From positions 1-21,938 of the forward strand of contig JALGUI010000006.1 in the NCBI GenBank assembly GCA_029820915.1: 21,938 nt of DNA, written 5' to 3'. Below are positions 15,203 to 21,938 of this stretch, piece after piece. How positions within the stretch are numbered: the first letter of the stretch is position 1; each line of letters starts with the position of its first letter. The notes beneath the pieces were generated by a model, which did not search any database, was not told where the DNA came from, and was given only the letters and a program-made list of their open reading frames with translations. Both the position numbers and the translations under genes were made by a program. The DNA comes from Candidatus Zipacnadia bacterium (GTDB lineage Bacteria; Armatimonadota; Zipacnadia; Zipacnadales; UBA5352).

Positions 15203-15262
15203 TCCTACGGTCAACGGCGAACGGCGCCGCCCGGCCGTTGTCGTCGCCGTGGGCGTTCGGAG

Positions 15263-15284
15263 GGGCGGGACTACGTTCCCGCCC
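15263..15284. repeat. Perfect eight-base stem-loop, related to the one at 15185
   Basis: GGGCGGGA (15263-15270) pairs with TCCCGCCC (15277-15284) around CTACGT. The arms are those of the element at 15185-15202 in reverse order. Confidence 0.6.
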
Positions 15285-15345
15285 GGCCGTTGCCGTGAGG
15301 ATGCGTGGCAGCCTCCTGGAGGGGCCGCACGCAGGCCGACCGCGT

Positions 15346-15364
15346 CCGAGCGCATCGCGCTCGG
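15346..15364. repeat. Perfect eight-base stem-loop upstream of the GGDEF gene
   Basis: CCGAGCGC (15346-15353) pairs with GCGCTCGG (15357-15364) around ATC. It is about 150 bases before the start of the diguanylate cyclase gene. It lacks a T-run and does not match a c-di-GMP riboswitch. Confidence 0.5.
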
Positions 15365-15512
15365 CCGGTCGGGCAAGGTCGGCCCAACACGGTCGTCCGT
15401 CGTACCGCGCGCGTGGCCTTCAGGGCCGTCACGGGCCTGCCGATGATAGATGCGGAGCGGCAAGCCAGCGGGCACCGTGCCGTGTGGCACTGCGCGAGAA
15501 TGGGGGCACTAC

Positions 15513-16427
15513 GTGTCGGATCACACGAGAGTCCTGATTGCCGAGGACGATCCGGTATCCCGGGAGATCATGGTCCGACTGCTCGAGCGCAACGGCTATG
15601 ACGTCGTGACCGCGAGCGACGGCGCCGACGCGGTCGCGATGGCGGGCCCGGAGATCGATGTCGCGCTGGTGGACTGGATGATGCCGGGCGTGGACGGCGT
15701 GGAGGTGTGTCGCCACATCAAGTCACAGACGCGCGGTGCGGGTTACGTCATCATGGTGACCTCGCGCACCGAGAAGTCGGACATCGTGCACGCGCTGGAG
15801 AGTGGGGCGGACGACTACATGACCAAGCCCGTCGATCACGCCGAGCTGCTGGCGCGGGTGAAGGCGGGGGAGCGGATAGCCCGGCGCGAGCGCGAGCTGG
15901 CCCAGGCGCGCGATGAGGCGAGGTCGGAGGCGGAGCGGGACGGCCTGACCGGCCTGTCCAGCCGCCGCTGCTTCGACCGCGAACTGCTGTCCCGGACCCA
16001 TGACGCCATTGCTCGGGGCACGCTGGCCCTGCTGATGATCGACCTGGATCACTTCAAGGAGATCAACGACACGCACGGCCACCAGGCGGGCGATGAGGTG
16101 CTGCGGCAGGTCGCCTCGGTCGTCCGGTCCGAGACGCGTGCGGGGGTGGACGTAGTGGCCCGATACGGCGGGGAGGAGATCGCGGTCATCGCGCCCCAGA
16201 CGAGCGCCTTCTGCGCGCGGGAGCTTGCCGAGCGCATCCGCAAACAGGTCGCCGCACATCGCGTGGTCGCCGGTGCTCAGTTCATCTCCGTCACAGTGAG
16301 CGTCGGCGTAGGGATGCTTGATGACCGGACCGAGGATGCCCCGGCCGCAGCCCAATCGCTGGTCGAGGACGCCGACGTCAGGCTGTACCAGGCGAAGCAC
16401 GCGGGCCGCAACCGCATCGCCGCCTGA
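15513..16427 (+). CDS. Response regulator with GGDEF domain (PleD-like diguanylate cyclase)
   Basis: This 304-residue cytosolic protein has a receiver (5-120) with EDD (11-13), phosphoacceptor Asp54 in LVDWMMPGVDG and Lys105 in TKPVD. A short Glu/Arg-rich coiled coil (about 120-142) leads to a GGDEF domain (about 143-302). The domain starts at RDGLTGLSSRR and holds the Mg/GTP residues in IDLDHFKEIND. Its active-site loop reads RYGGEEIAV, so GGEEI (219-223) replaces GGDEF; the Asp-to-Glu change is common in active enzymes. The inhibitory RxxD site is not in its normal place (AGVD instead). The GTG at 15513 is chosen because GGGGG lies seven bases upstream and the receiver begins directly; an ATG at 15450 is in frame. 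It would make c-di-GMP upon phosphorylation, likely by the kinase encoded 30 bases downstream. Confidence 0.9.
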   Translation: MSDHTRVLIAEDDPVSREIMVRLLERNGYDVVTASDGADAVAMAGPEIDVALVDWMMPGVDGVEVCRHIKSQTRGAGYVIMVTSRTEKSDIVHALESGADDYMTKPVDHAELLARVKAGERIARRERELAQARDEARSEAERDGLTGLSSRRCFDRELLSRTHDAIARGTLALLMIDLDHFKEINDTHGHQAGDEVLRQVASVVRSETRAGVDVVARYGGEEIAVIAPQTSAFCARELAERIRKQVAAHRVVAGAQFISVTVSVGVGMLDDRTEDAPAAAQSLVEDADVRLYQAKHAGRNRIAA

Positions 16428-16457
16428 GGGCCGCCGACAGCCGTCCGCGGGACAGCA

Positions 16458-19400
16458 ATGAAACGGATCACCCGCCCGGCCAACTCCCTGTCATCGCACG
16501 TCATCCTCGCCGCCGCGGCAATGATCGTCGCGCTGGTGCTGCTCGCGGCGGTGGCCCTCTCCGCGCTCGACGGCATCGAGCAGAGCACGACGACGGGCTC
16601 GACGCTCGCCGCGACGGCGATCAGGCAGCGCACCGTCACCGTCTTCGCCATGACCACGCTGGTGCTCGGCCTCGGCCTGGCCTACCTGGGCGCGCGCCTG
16701 GTCGCGAACACCCGCCGAGTTCGGCTGTCGGAGGCGAGATTCAGGGCGCTGTTCGAGACCGGCGGCGACGCCATCCTGCTGGTCCGTCCGGGCACCTTCA
16801 CGATTGAGGACGCCAACCCGGCGGGCGCCAGGTTGCTCGGGCTGCCGGCGCCGGCGGTGGCGGGCAGCGGGCTGCTGGAATGGTTCGCGTCCGACGACGC
16901 CGGCGAGGTGCGCCGCCGCCTGCAGGAGGCCGCGGCAACCGGCTCGCCCGCCCGGGTCGAGGCCGAACTGACCGGCCCCGATGGCGCGACCAGGCCGGTG
17001 CTGGTCACCGCCGGGCGGATCGAGTCAGACGCGCGAACACTGCTGCAGGTGGGCATGACCGACCTCAGCGCCCGGACTGCGGCCGAGCACGAGTGCATGG
17101 CCGAGTACCGCAAGCTCCTCGCCATCTTCGACAGCATCGACGAGCCCGTCTACGTGGCCGACCCGGGAAGCCACGAGATCCTCTACGCCAACGGCGCTCT
17201 GCGGGAACTCCTGGGCGATGTGACCGGCAGGACGTGCTACGAGGCGTTGCAGGGCTTGGACGAGCCCTGCCCGTTCTGTACCAACGACCTCATCTTCGGG
17301 GCCAACCTCGGCAGGACGCATGAATGGGAGTACCACCACGCGCTGACCGATCGCTGGTACCGGTGCATCGACAAGGCGATCCCCTGGCCGGACGGCCGAC
17401 ATGTGCGCTACGAGATGGCGCTGGACATCACGCAGCTTGTCGAGACACGGCAGGCTCTGCGGCAGAGCAAGGAACGCTACGAGGAACTCGCCGACTCGCT
17501 GCCGCAGGCCATCTTCGAGACGGACGCCCAGGGGATCATCACCCTGGCCAACCGCGCTGCCTATCGCACCTTCGGCTACACGGAGGAGGACCTGATCCGC
17601 GGCACCTCGATCTTCGACATGATCTCCCCACACGAGCGCCAACGCGCCGGCGAGAACATGCAGCGGCGCATGAGTGGGGAGGACGTGGGCGGCGTCGAGT
17701 ACGAGGTGCTGCGCAGCGACGGCAGCATCTTCCCCGCCATCGTGTACGCCGACCCCATCGTACGGGACGGGCGGACCGGAGGTCCCGCGGGACCTCAGGG
17801 CATCCGGGGAATCGTGGCCGACATCAGCGAGCAGAAGGCGCACGAGGAGCAGGTTCGCGAGCGGTTGCTGTTCGAGCAGGCGGTCGCCAAGGCCTCAGCC
17901 GTGTTGGTGGCCGAGGCCGATCTGAACGAGATGCTCCGTACCGTCGGCGAGACGGTGGGTGTGAGTCGCACCTACATCTTCCAGCTCCGCGACGGCGGGG
18001 CGAAGATGGACAACACCCACGAGTGGTGTGCGCCGGACGTGGAGCCCGAAGCCGAGCGATTACAGGACCTGCCCACGGATGTCTTCCCATGGTGGATGGC
18101 AAGGCTGAACGCCGGCGCGGAGATCGTGCTCACTGATGTCGCGAGCCTGCCACCGGAGGCCGCGAACGAGAGGGAGATCCTCCAGGCGCAGGGCATTCGG
18201 TCGCTGATCGTGGTGCCGGTGGAGTCGGCGTCCGGAGAGCTGATCGGCTTCCTCGGGGCGGACGAGACCCGACAGTGCCGGCAGTGGCAGCGCGAGGAGG
18301 GCCGGCTGTTGCGGCTGATCGCCCAACGGCTGGCGATCTACTGGCAGCGGCTCGGCGCCGACGAGGAGCTGCGGCTCACCAACGCCCGGCTGGAACTGCT
18401 CAACTCCATGAGCGATTTGCTGAACGCCGGAGCCCCGCTCAGTGAGGCCATCCAGGCCTCGTGCGACGGCCTGCGCGGGCTGTTCGGCTACGACTATGTT
18501 GAGCTCCTTCTGCCCCTCCAGGACGACTACGTCGGCCAGGACGGGCCGGCCGACCATGCCTTGGCGAGGGCGGGCGGGCAGTCGAGCGGCGTGCGCGGGC
18601 TGGGCGGGCCGCTGGTGGGACGCGCCAGACTCAGTCGGCTGTACGACGACAGGCGACTGGTCGAGTTCCGCGGGCGCGACGAGATTCTGCCTCTGATCGT
18701 GGACCTCGCCCCGCCGGGCGAGGCGCAGATGACCGACCTGGCGCCGCGCATCTACGACATCCTGGGCGTGGACTACATCTGCCAGATCCCGATGCTGTGC
18801 AACGGCGAGGCGGTCGGGCACCTGGCGGTGGGCAAGGCCGATAGCAAGCCGCTGCCCGAGCAGGAGAAGGCTTTCCTCGCGCAGTTCGCCGAGCAGCTTG
18901 CCCTGATCATCGCCAAGGCCCGCGCCGAGGAGGACCTGCGCGACAGCGAGCAGCGACACCGCGTGCTGTTCGAGAGCTCCAGGGACGCAACAATGACCCT
19001 CGAGCCGCCAACGTGGAAGTTCACGTCGGCCAACCCCGCCACGCTGGAGCTCTTTGGGGTCGCGTCGGAAGCCGATTTCACCGTCCTGGGCCTCTGGGAC
19101 GTCTCGCCGCATCGCCAGCCGGATGGCGAGCTGTCCTCGACCAAGGCCCCACGGATGATCGAGACGGCGATGGAGGCGGGCTCGCACTTCTTCGAGTGGA
19201 CGCACCGGCGGACGTGCGGCGGGGATTTCCCGGCCACCGTGCTGCTCACCAGGGTCGAGCTGGGCGACAGGACCTTCCTTCAGGCAACCGTCAGAGACAT
19301 CAGCGAGCAGAAGCGACACGAGGAGCGGCTGCGCCAGGTCAACGAGTGCTTCCTGGGCTTCGGTCCCGATCCGATGGAGAACATCGAGAGCCTCACTGCG

Positions 19401-21497
19401 CTGTGCGGCGAGGTGCTCGGGGCGGACTGGACCGTCTACGTCCGCCGGCAGGGCGAGGGGCCGCGGGAGGCCCCCAGGCTGCACATGGTGTCGAGCTGGA
19501 ACACTCCCGAGGGCTTCGCACCGCCCGCCGACCCGGGGGGCTGCATCTGCGAGGATGTAATGGCCGGCGACGAGCGCGTGGTGGCACTGCGCGATCTTCC
19601 CGCCACGAAGTACGCCGCCCGCGACCCCAACGTCCGGGACTTCGGCGCCCGCAGCTACCTGGGCAAGGCGGTGGTGTCGCACGGTGGTACGGTGGGGTCG
19701 GTGTGCGCGTTCTTCCGTGGCGACGGTGAGGCGACCGAGTCCGACACGTGGCTCATGGGGATCATCGCCGCCGCGATCCGCGTGGAGGAGGAGCGCAGGC
19801 AGGTACGCGACCAGCGGGGACGGGCGCTGGTGGGCCTGAAGTTGCTCAACCGGGACCTCGAGCGCGCCCGCCGTGAGGCCGAGGAGGGCAACCGCCTCAA
19901 GAGCGAGTTCCTGGCCAACACGTCGCACGAGATCCGCACGCCGCTCAACGGCATCATCGGCTACCTGCAGCTTGTGCTCAACGGCCTGTGCGACTCCCGG
20001 GAGGAGGAACGCGAGTTCCTCGAGGGCGCCATGGACAGCGCGCGCCACCTGCTGTCGCTGATCAACGACGTGCTCGACGTCGCCAAGATCGAGGCCGGCA
20101 AGTTGCGCATCGAGGCGGCCGCGGTGAAGGTCTCGACCGTGCTCGCCGACATCCACAGCCTGGCGCGCGTGCAGGCGGACCAGGCCGGGCTGGAGCTGGT
20201 ATTCCGCCCGGTCCCGGCCGACCTGACCGCGTGGTGCGACGCGGAGCGCCTCAAGCAGGTGCTGATCAACCTGCTGGGCAACGCCATCAAGTTCACGCCG
20301 GAGGGTGGCACGGTGACCGTCTCGGTAGCGCCGCTGGAGGGGGAGGGCGCCATCCGCTTCGAGGTCAGCGACACCGGCATCGGCATCGCGCCCGACAAGC
20401 TCGACACCATCTTCGACAAGTTCGTGCAGGCCGACGGCAGCACCACGCGCTCCCAGGGCGGCTCAGGGCTGGGGCTGACCATCGGCCGGCGACTGGTGGA
20501 GCTCATGGGCGGCGCCATGGGCGCTCGGAGTCGCGGGGAAGGCCGGGGCTCGACCTTCTTCTTCACCATGCCCGTGCACCGCGACGGCCCGCGCGCGGGA
20601 TGGGGCGGGCCGCTGTTCGGCGGCGCGCCGACTGAGGCCCCGGGCGCGCCACTGGTCCTGGTTGTCGAGGACGATCCGCTCTATCGCGACTACCTGTGCG
20701 ACCTGCTGCAGAAGCACGGGTGCGCCACCATGTGGGCCGCGACCGCCGACGATGCGCTGCTGGCGGTCGAGGAGCACGTGCCACGGGTAGTCACCATCGA
20801 CTACAGCCTGCCGGCGCGGGAGGGCGCGCGGCTCAACACCGGCTGGGACCTGCTGGTCGAGCTGCAGACGGACGAACGCCTGGCGCGCACGGCGATGATC
20901 CTGGTCACGGGCGACAGCGAGGTAATCGGCCGGCGGCTGGCCGTGGAGGAACTGCCGGCCGGTGTGGACGTGGTGGACAAGCGCGACGTGGGCGACAAGC
21001 TCGCCGCCGCCATCGAGCGCGAGGTCGTGAGCGACGAGCGCGCCCTGCGCGTATTGCTGGCGGATGACGACGCCAACTTCAGCGTGGCGTTGCGCGCGTT
21101 GCTCGACGTCCAGGGTCACGATCTGCAGGTCGTGCGCGACGGGCCTGAGTGCCTGTCGTACCTCGCGGCGCACGCCGCCGACGTCGATCTGCTGCTGCTG
21201 GACCTGAGAATGCCCGGCCTGGACGGCTTTGAGGTGCTGCGGCGCATCCGCCTCATGGACGCGGGCGCCGACCTGCCGGTGCTCGTCGTCACGGCCTGGC
21301 CCGAGCCCGCCACGCTCGACGAGCGCGTGCTGCTCGCCGGCGGTGGCCTGGCACGGCTGCTCACCAAGCAGGAGGTGCTCGCCGAGCCGTCCCGGCTGTG
21401 CGCGATGATCGAGCGGTTCGTCCACGCCGACGTGCCCGGTGGTGGGGACGGGACTCCACGCGCGACCGGCTGCGATGCGCGGGCCGACGCGGCGTGA
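16458..21497 (+). CDS. Large multi-PAS/GAF hybrid histidine kinase with two receivers
   Basis: This 1679-residue sensor has two membrane segments (about 13-38 and 61-83) around a tiny periplasmic loop. The domain order is PAS (95-205), PAS (215-330), PAS (340-465), GAF (470-630), GAF (642-815), PAS (833-950), GAF (963-1115). HisKA follows with His1157 in NTSHEIRTPLNG, then the ATPase (about 1260-1375; LLGNAIKFTPEGG, DTGIGI, GSGLGL). Receiver 1 (about 1400-1525) has Asp1448 in TIDYSLP, and receiver 2 (about 1530-1655) has Asp1582 in LLLDLRMPGLDG. The second PAS carries EPCPFCTND, a Cys pair that may bind metal or respond to redox. The layout means input is almost wholly cytosolic. The ATG is preceded by a weak GGGA. 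It lies between a REC-GGDEF gene and a single receiver gene, its likely phosphorelay partners. Confidence 0.93.
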   Translation: MKRITRPANSLSSHVILAAAAMIVALVLLAAVALSALDGIEQSTTTGSTLAATAIRQRTVTVFAMTTLVLGLGLAYLGARLVANTRRVRLSEARFRALFETGGDAILLVRPGTFTIEDANPAGARLLGLPAPAVAGSGLLEWFASDDAGEVRRRLQEAAATGSPARVEAELTGPDGATRPVLVTAGRIESDARTLLQVGMTDLSARTAAEHECMAEYRKLLAIFDSIDEPVYVADPGSHEILYANGALRELLGDVTGRTCYEALQGLDEPCPFCTNDLIFGANLGRTHEWEYHHALTDRWYRCIDKAIPWPDGRHVRYEMALDITQLVETRQALRQSKERYEELADSLPQAIFETDAQGIITLANRAAYRTFGYTEEDLIRGTSIFDMISPHERQRAGENMQRRMSGEDVGGVEYEVLRSDGSIFPAIVYADPIVRDGRTGGPAGPQGIRGIVADISEQKAHEEQVRERLLFEQAVAKASAVLVAEADLNEMLRTVGETVGVSRTYIFQLRDGGAKMDNTHEWCAPDVEPEAERLQDLPTDVFPWWMARLNAGAEIVLTDVASLPPEAANEREILQAQGIRSLIVVPVESASGELIGFLGADETRQCRQWQREEGRLLRLIAQRLAIYWQRLGADEELRLTNARLELLNSMSDLLNAGAPLSEAIQASCDGLRGLFGYDYVELLLPLQDDYVGQDGPADHALARAGGQSSGVRGLGGPLVGRARLSRLYDDRRLVEFRGRDEILPLIVDLAPPGEAQMTDLAPRIYDILGVDYICQIPMLCNGEAVGHLAVGKADSKPLPEQEKAFLAQFAEQLALIIAKARAEEDLRDSEQRHRVLFESSRDATMTLEPPTWKFTSANPATLELFGVASEADFTVLGLWDVSPHRQPDGELSSTKAPRMIETAMEAGSHFFEWTHRRTCGGDFPATVLLTRVELGDRTFLQATVRDISEQKRHEERLRQVNECFLGFGPDPMENIESLTALCGEVLGADWTVYVRRQGEGPREAPRLHMVSSWNTPEGFAPPADPGGCICEDVMAGDERVVALRDLPATKYAARDPNVRDFGARSYLGKAVVSHGGTVGSVCAFFRGDGEATESDTWLMGIIAAAIRVEEERRQVRDQRGRALVGLKLLNRDLERARREAEEGNRLKSEFLANTSHEIRTPLNGIIGYLQLVLNGLCDSREEEREFLEGAMDSARHLLSLINDVLDVAKIEAGKLRIEAAAVKVSTVLADIHSLARVQADQAGLELVFRPVPADLTAWCDAERLKQVLINLLGNAIKFTPEGGTVTVSVAPLEGEGAIRFEVSDTGIGIAPDKLDTIFDKFVQADGSTTRSQGGSGLGLTIGRRLVELMGGAMGARSRGEGRGSTFFFTMPVHRDGPRAGWGGPLFGGAPTEAPGAPLVLVVEDDPLYRDYLCDLLQKHGCATMWAATADDALLAVEEHVPRVVTIDYSLPAREGARLNTGWDLLVELQTDERLARTAMILVTGDSEVIGRRLAVEELPAGVDVVDKRDVGDKLAAAIEREVVSDERALRVLLADDDANFSVALRALLDVQGHDLQVVRDGPECLSYLAAHAADVDLLLLDLRMPGLDGFEVLRRIRLMDAGADLPVLVVTAWPEPATLDERVLLAGGGLARLLTKQEVLAEPSRLCAMIERFVHADVPGGGDGTPRATGCDARADAA

Positions 21498-21513
21498 CGC
21501 AGGGTGATGACCG

Positions 21514-21918
21514 ATGGCACGCCTGATCCTGATCGAGGACGATGCGACTAACGCGCGCGTAGCGCAGTGCGTGCTCGCGCGCATGGGGGGGCACGATGTG
21601 ATGGCCACGGAGGACGGTGAGGAGGTGCTGGCGCTGTGCGAGGCCGGTGAGATCGACCTGGTCGTGATGGATGTGTCGCTCGCCAACACAAGCGTCGGCG
21701 GGCACTCGGTGGACGGCATTGAGCTCACGCGCCTGATCCGCGAGCGCTGTGGCGACGGCCCCCCGTTCGTGCTGCTGGTCACCGCCCACGCCATGCGCGG
21801 CGACCGCGGCCGGCTGCTCGCCGCCAGCGGCGCGGATGGCTACATCGCCAAGCCCATCGTGGATCATCAGGAGCTGGTGGACCGCGTCGCCTCGCTGCTC
21901 GCGCCGCGCGCCGCGTAG
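21514..21918 (+). CDS. Single-domain receiver (CheY/DivK-like)
   Basis: The 134-residue protein is a lone receiver: acidic pair EDD (8-10), phosphoacceptor Asp53 in VVMDVSLAN, Thr90 in LLVTAHAM and Lys113 in AKPIV. An insertion after the phosphorylation strand (TSVGGHSVDGIELTRLI, 59-75) is seen in a subgroup of hybrid-kinase-linked receivers. It has no output domain, so it probably acts by protein binding or as a phosphate shuttle. It starts 16 bases after the hybrid kinase stop with AGGG nine bases before the ATG. It is probably co-transcribed with that kinase. Confidence 0.92.
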   Translation: MARLILIEDDATNARVAQCVLARMGGHDVMATEDGEEVLALCEAGEIDLVVMDVSLANTSVGGHSVDGIELTRLIRERCGDGPPFVLLVTAHAMRGDRGRLLAASGADGYIAKPIVDHQELVDRVASLLAPRAA

Positions 21919-21938
21919 CTCGCGCAGGCGGCCCCCTC

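Larger units (their letters stand above)
14854..15512. repeat. Hairpin-rich intergenic block with degenerate GCCGTT repeats
   Basis: No gene is convincing in these 659 bases. Units of GCCGTTGCC, GCCGTTCGCC and GGCCGTTG recur from 14899 to 15000 and again near 15227-15295. Several perfect stem-loops follow one another, listed separately below. The motif GACAGGCTTCCAGCCCGTC (15111-15129) is a near-perfect palindrome. It resembles intergenic elements I remember from planctomycete-like and verrucomicrobial genomes, where its translation reads GTGFQPV. A weak stem, GTGCC/GGCAC (15477-15490), lies just before the ribosome-binding site of the next gene. None has a T-run. The block may be a mobile or dispersed repeat family; dispersion in the genome cannot be seen from here. 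Confidence 0.6.

Noticed and set aside
15300..15512. A c-di-GMP riboswitch before the GGDEF gene
   Set aside because: The conserved GEMM core sequences are missing; only isolated hairpins are present.
18060..20156. A 698-residue open frame opposite the giant kinase
   Set aside because: It is the antisense shadow of well-conserved GAF and kinase domains, rich in Arg, His, Leu and Gln, with no motif.
1..21938. CRISPR array, tRNA, rRNA, insertion sequence, phage genes or toxin-antitoxin pair
   Set aside because: No regularly spaced repeats, no cloverleaf or rRNA-like sequence, and no transposase, integrase or phage structural motif was found on either strand.

Overview
The window is GC-rich bacterial chromosome, densely coded on both strands. 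A TolC-type outer-membrane channel end, a periplasmic adaptor with a very long hairpin, and a lipobox lipoprotein point to a diderm organism. A PEP-CTERM protein, a bacterial NrpR/DUF128 regulator, a relic of a GH15 glucoamylase and many multi-PAS/GAF hybrid kinases would fit an environmental lineage such as Armatimonadota, Planctomycetota or a similar uncultured group. The phylum is an inference; there is no rRNA or other marker gene here.

Layout. (1) 1-4049, plus strand: a tripartite efflux operon in the order TolC end, MacA-like adaptor, MacB-type ATPase, MacB-type permease. Two of the three junctions are ATGA overlaps. (2) 4118-6769, minus strand: an NrpR-like regulator with its own TTGACA promoter, then an RraA-family protein coupled by TGATG to a D-2-hydroxyacid dehydrogenase. 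(3) 6881-7689, minus strand: a frameshifted remnant of a GH15 glucoamylase N-terminus, abutting a small PEP-CTERM protein whose reading frame runs on past its sorting signal. (4) 7690-8048: non-coding, less GC-rich, with a promoter at one edge. (5) 8049-12715, minus strand: a cytosolic PAS-PAS hybrid histidine kinase, an OmpR-type response regulator and a membrane-bound PAS histidine kinase. An 11-bp-spaced direct repeat lies between the last two. (6) 12906-14036, minus strand: a lipoprotein with a Big-like domain, a poly-Gly linker and an SGNH-like domain. It diverges from a PAP2 phosphatase at 14209-14853. (7) 14854-15512: a non-coding block of stem-loops and degenerate GCCGTT repeats. (8) 15513-21918, plus strand: a signalling operon of a REC-GGDEF protein, a 1679-residue PAS/GAF hybrid kinase with two C-terminal receivers, and a single-domain receiver.

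How the genes may work together. The first operon would pump a substrate out across both membranes. The second looks like a small catabolic unit for a keto or hydroxy acid, possibly under the NrpR-like protein. The two signalling blocks carry three kinases, two stand-alone or DNA-binding receivers and one diguanylate cyclase. The last operon plausibly channels redox or small-ligand sensing into c-di-GMP output and a phosphorelay.

I found no clear wholly new system. The points most worth a second look are the glucoamylase relic and its effect on the PEP-CTERM gene, the NrpR-like regulator beside carbon-acid genes, the hairpin-rich repeat block, the Big/SGNH lipoprotein and the candidate response-regulator site.
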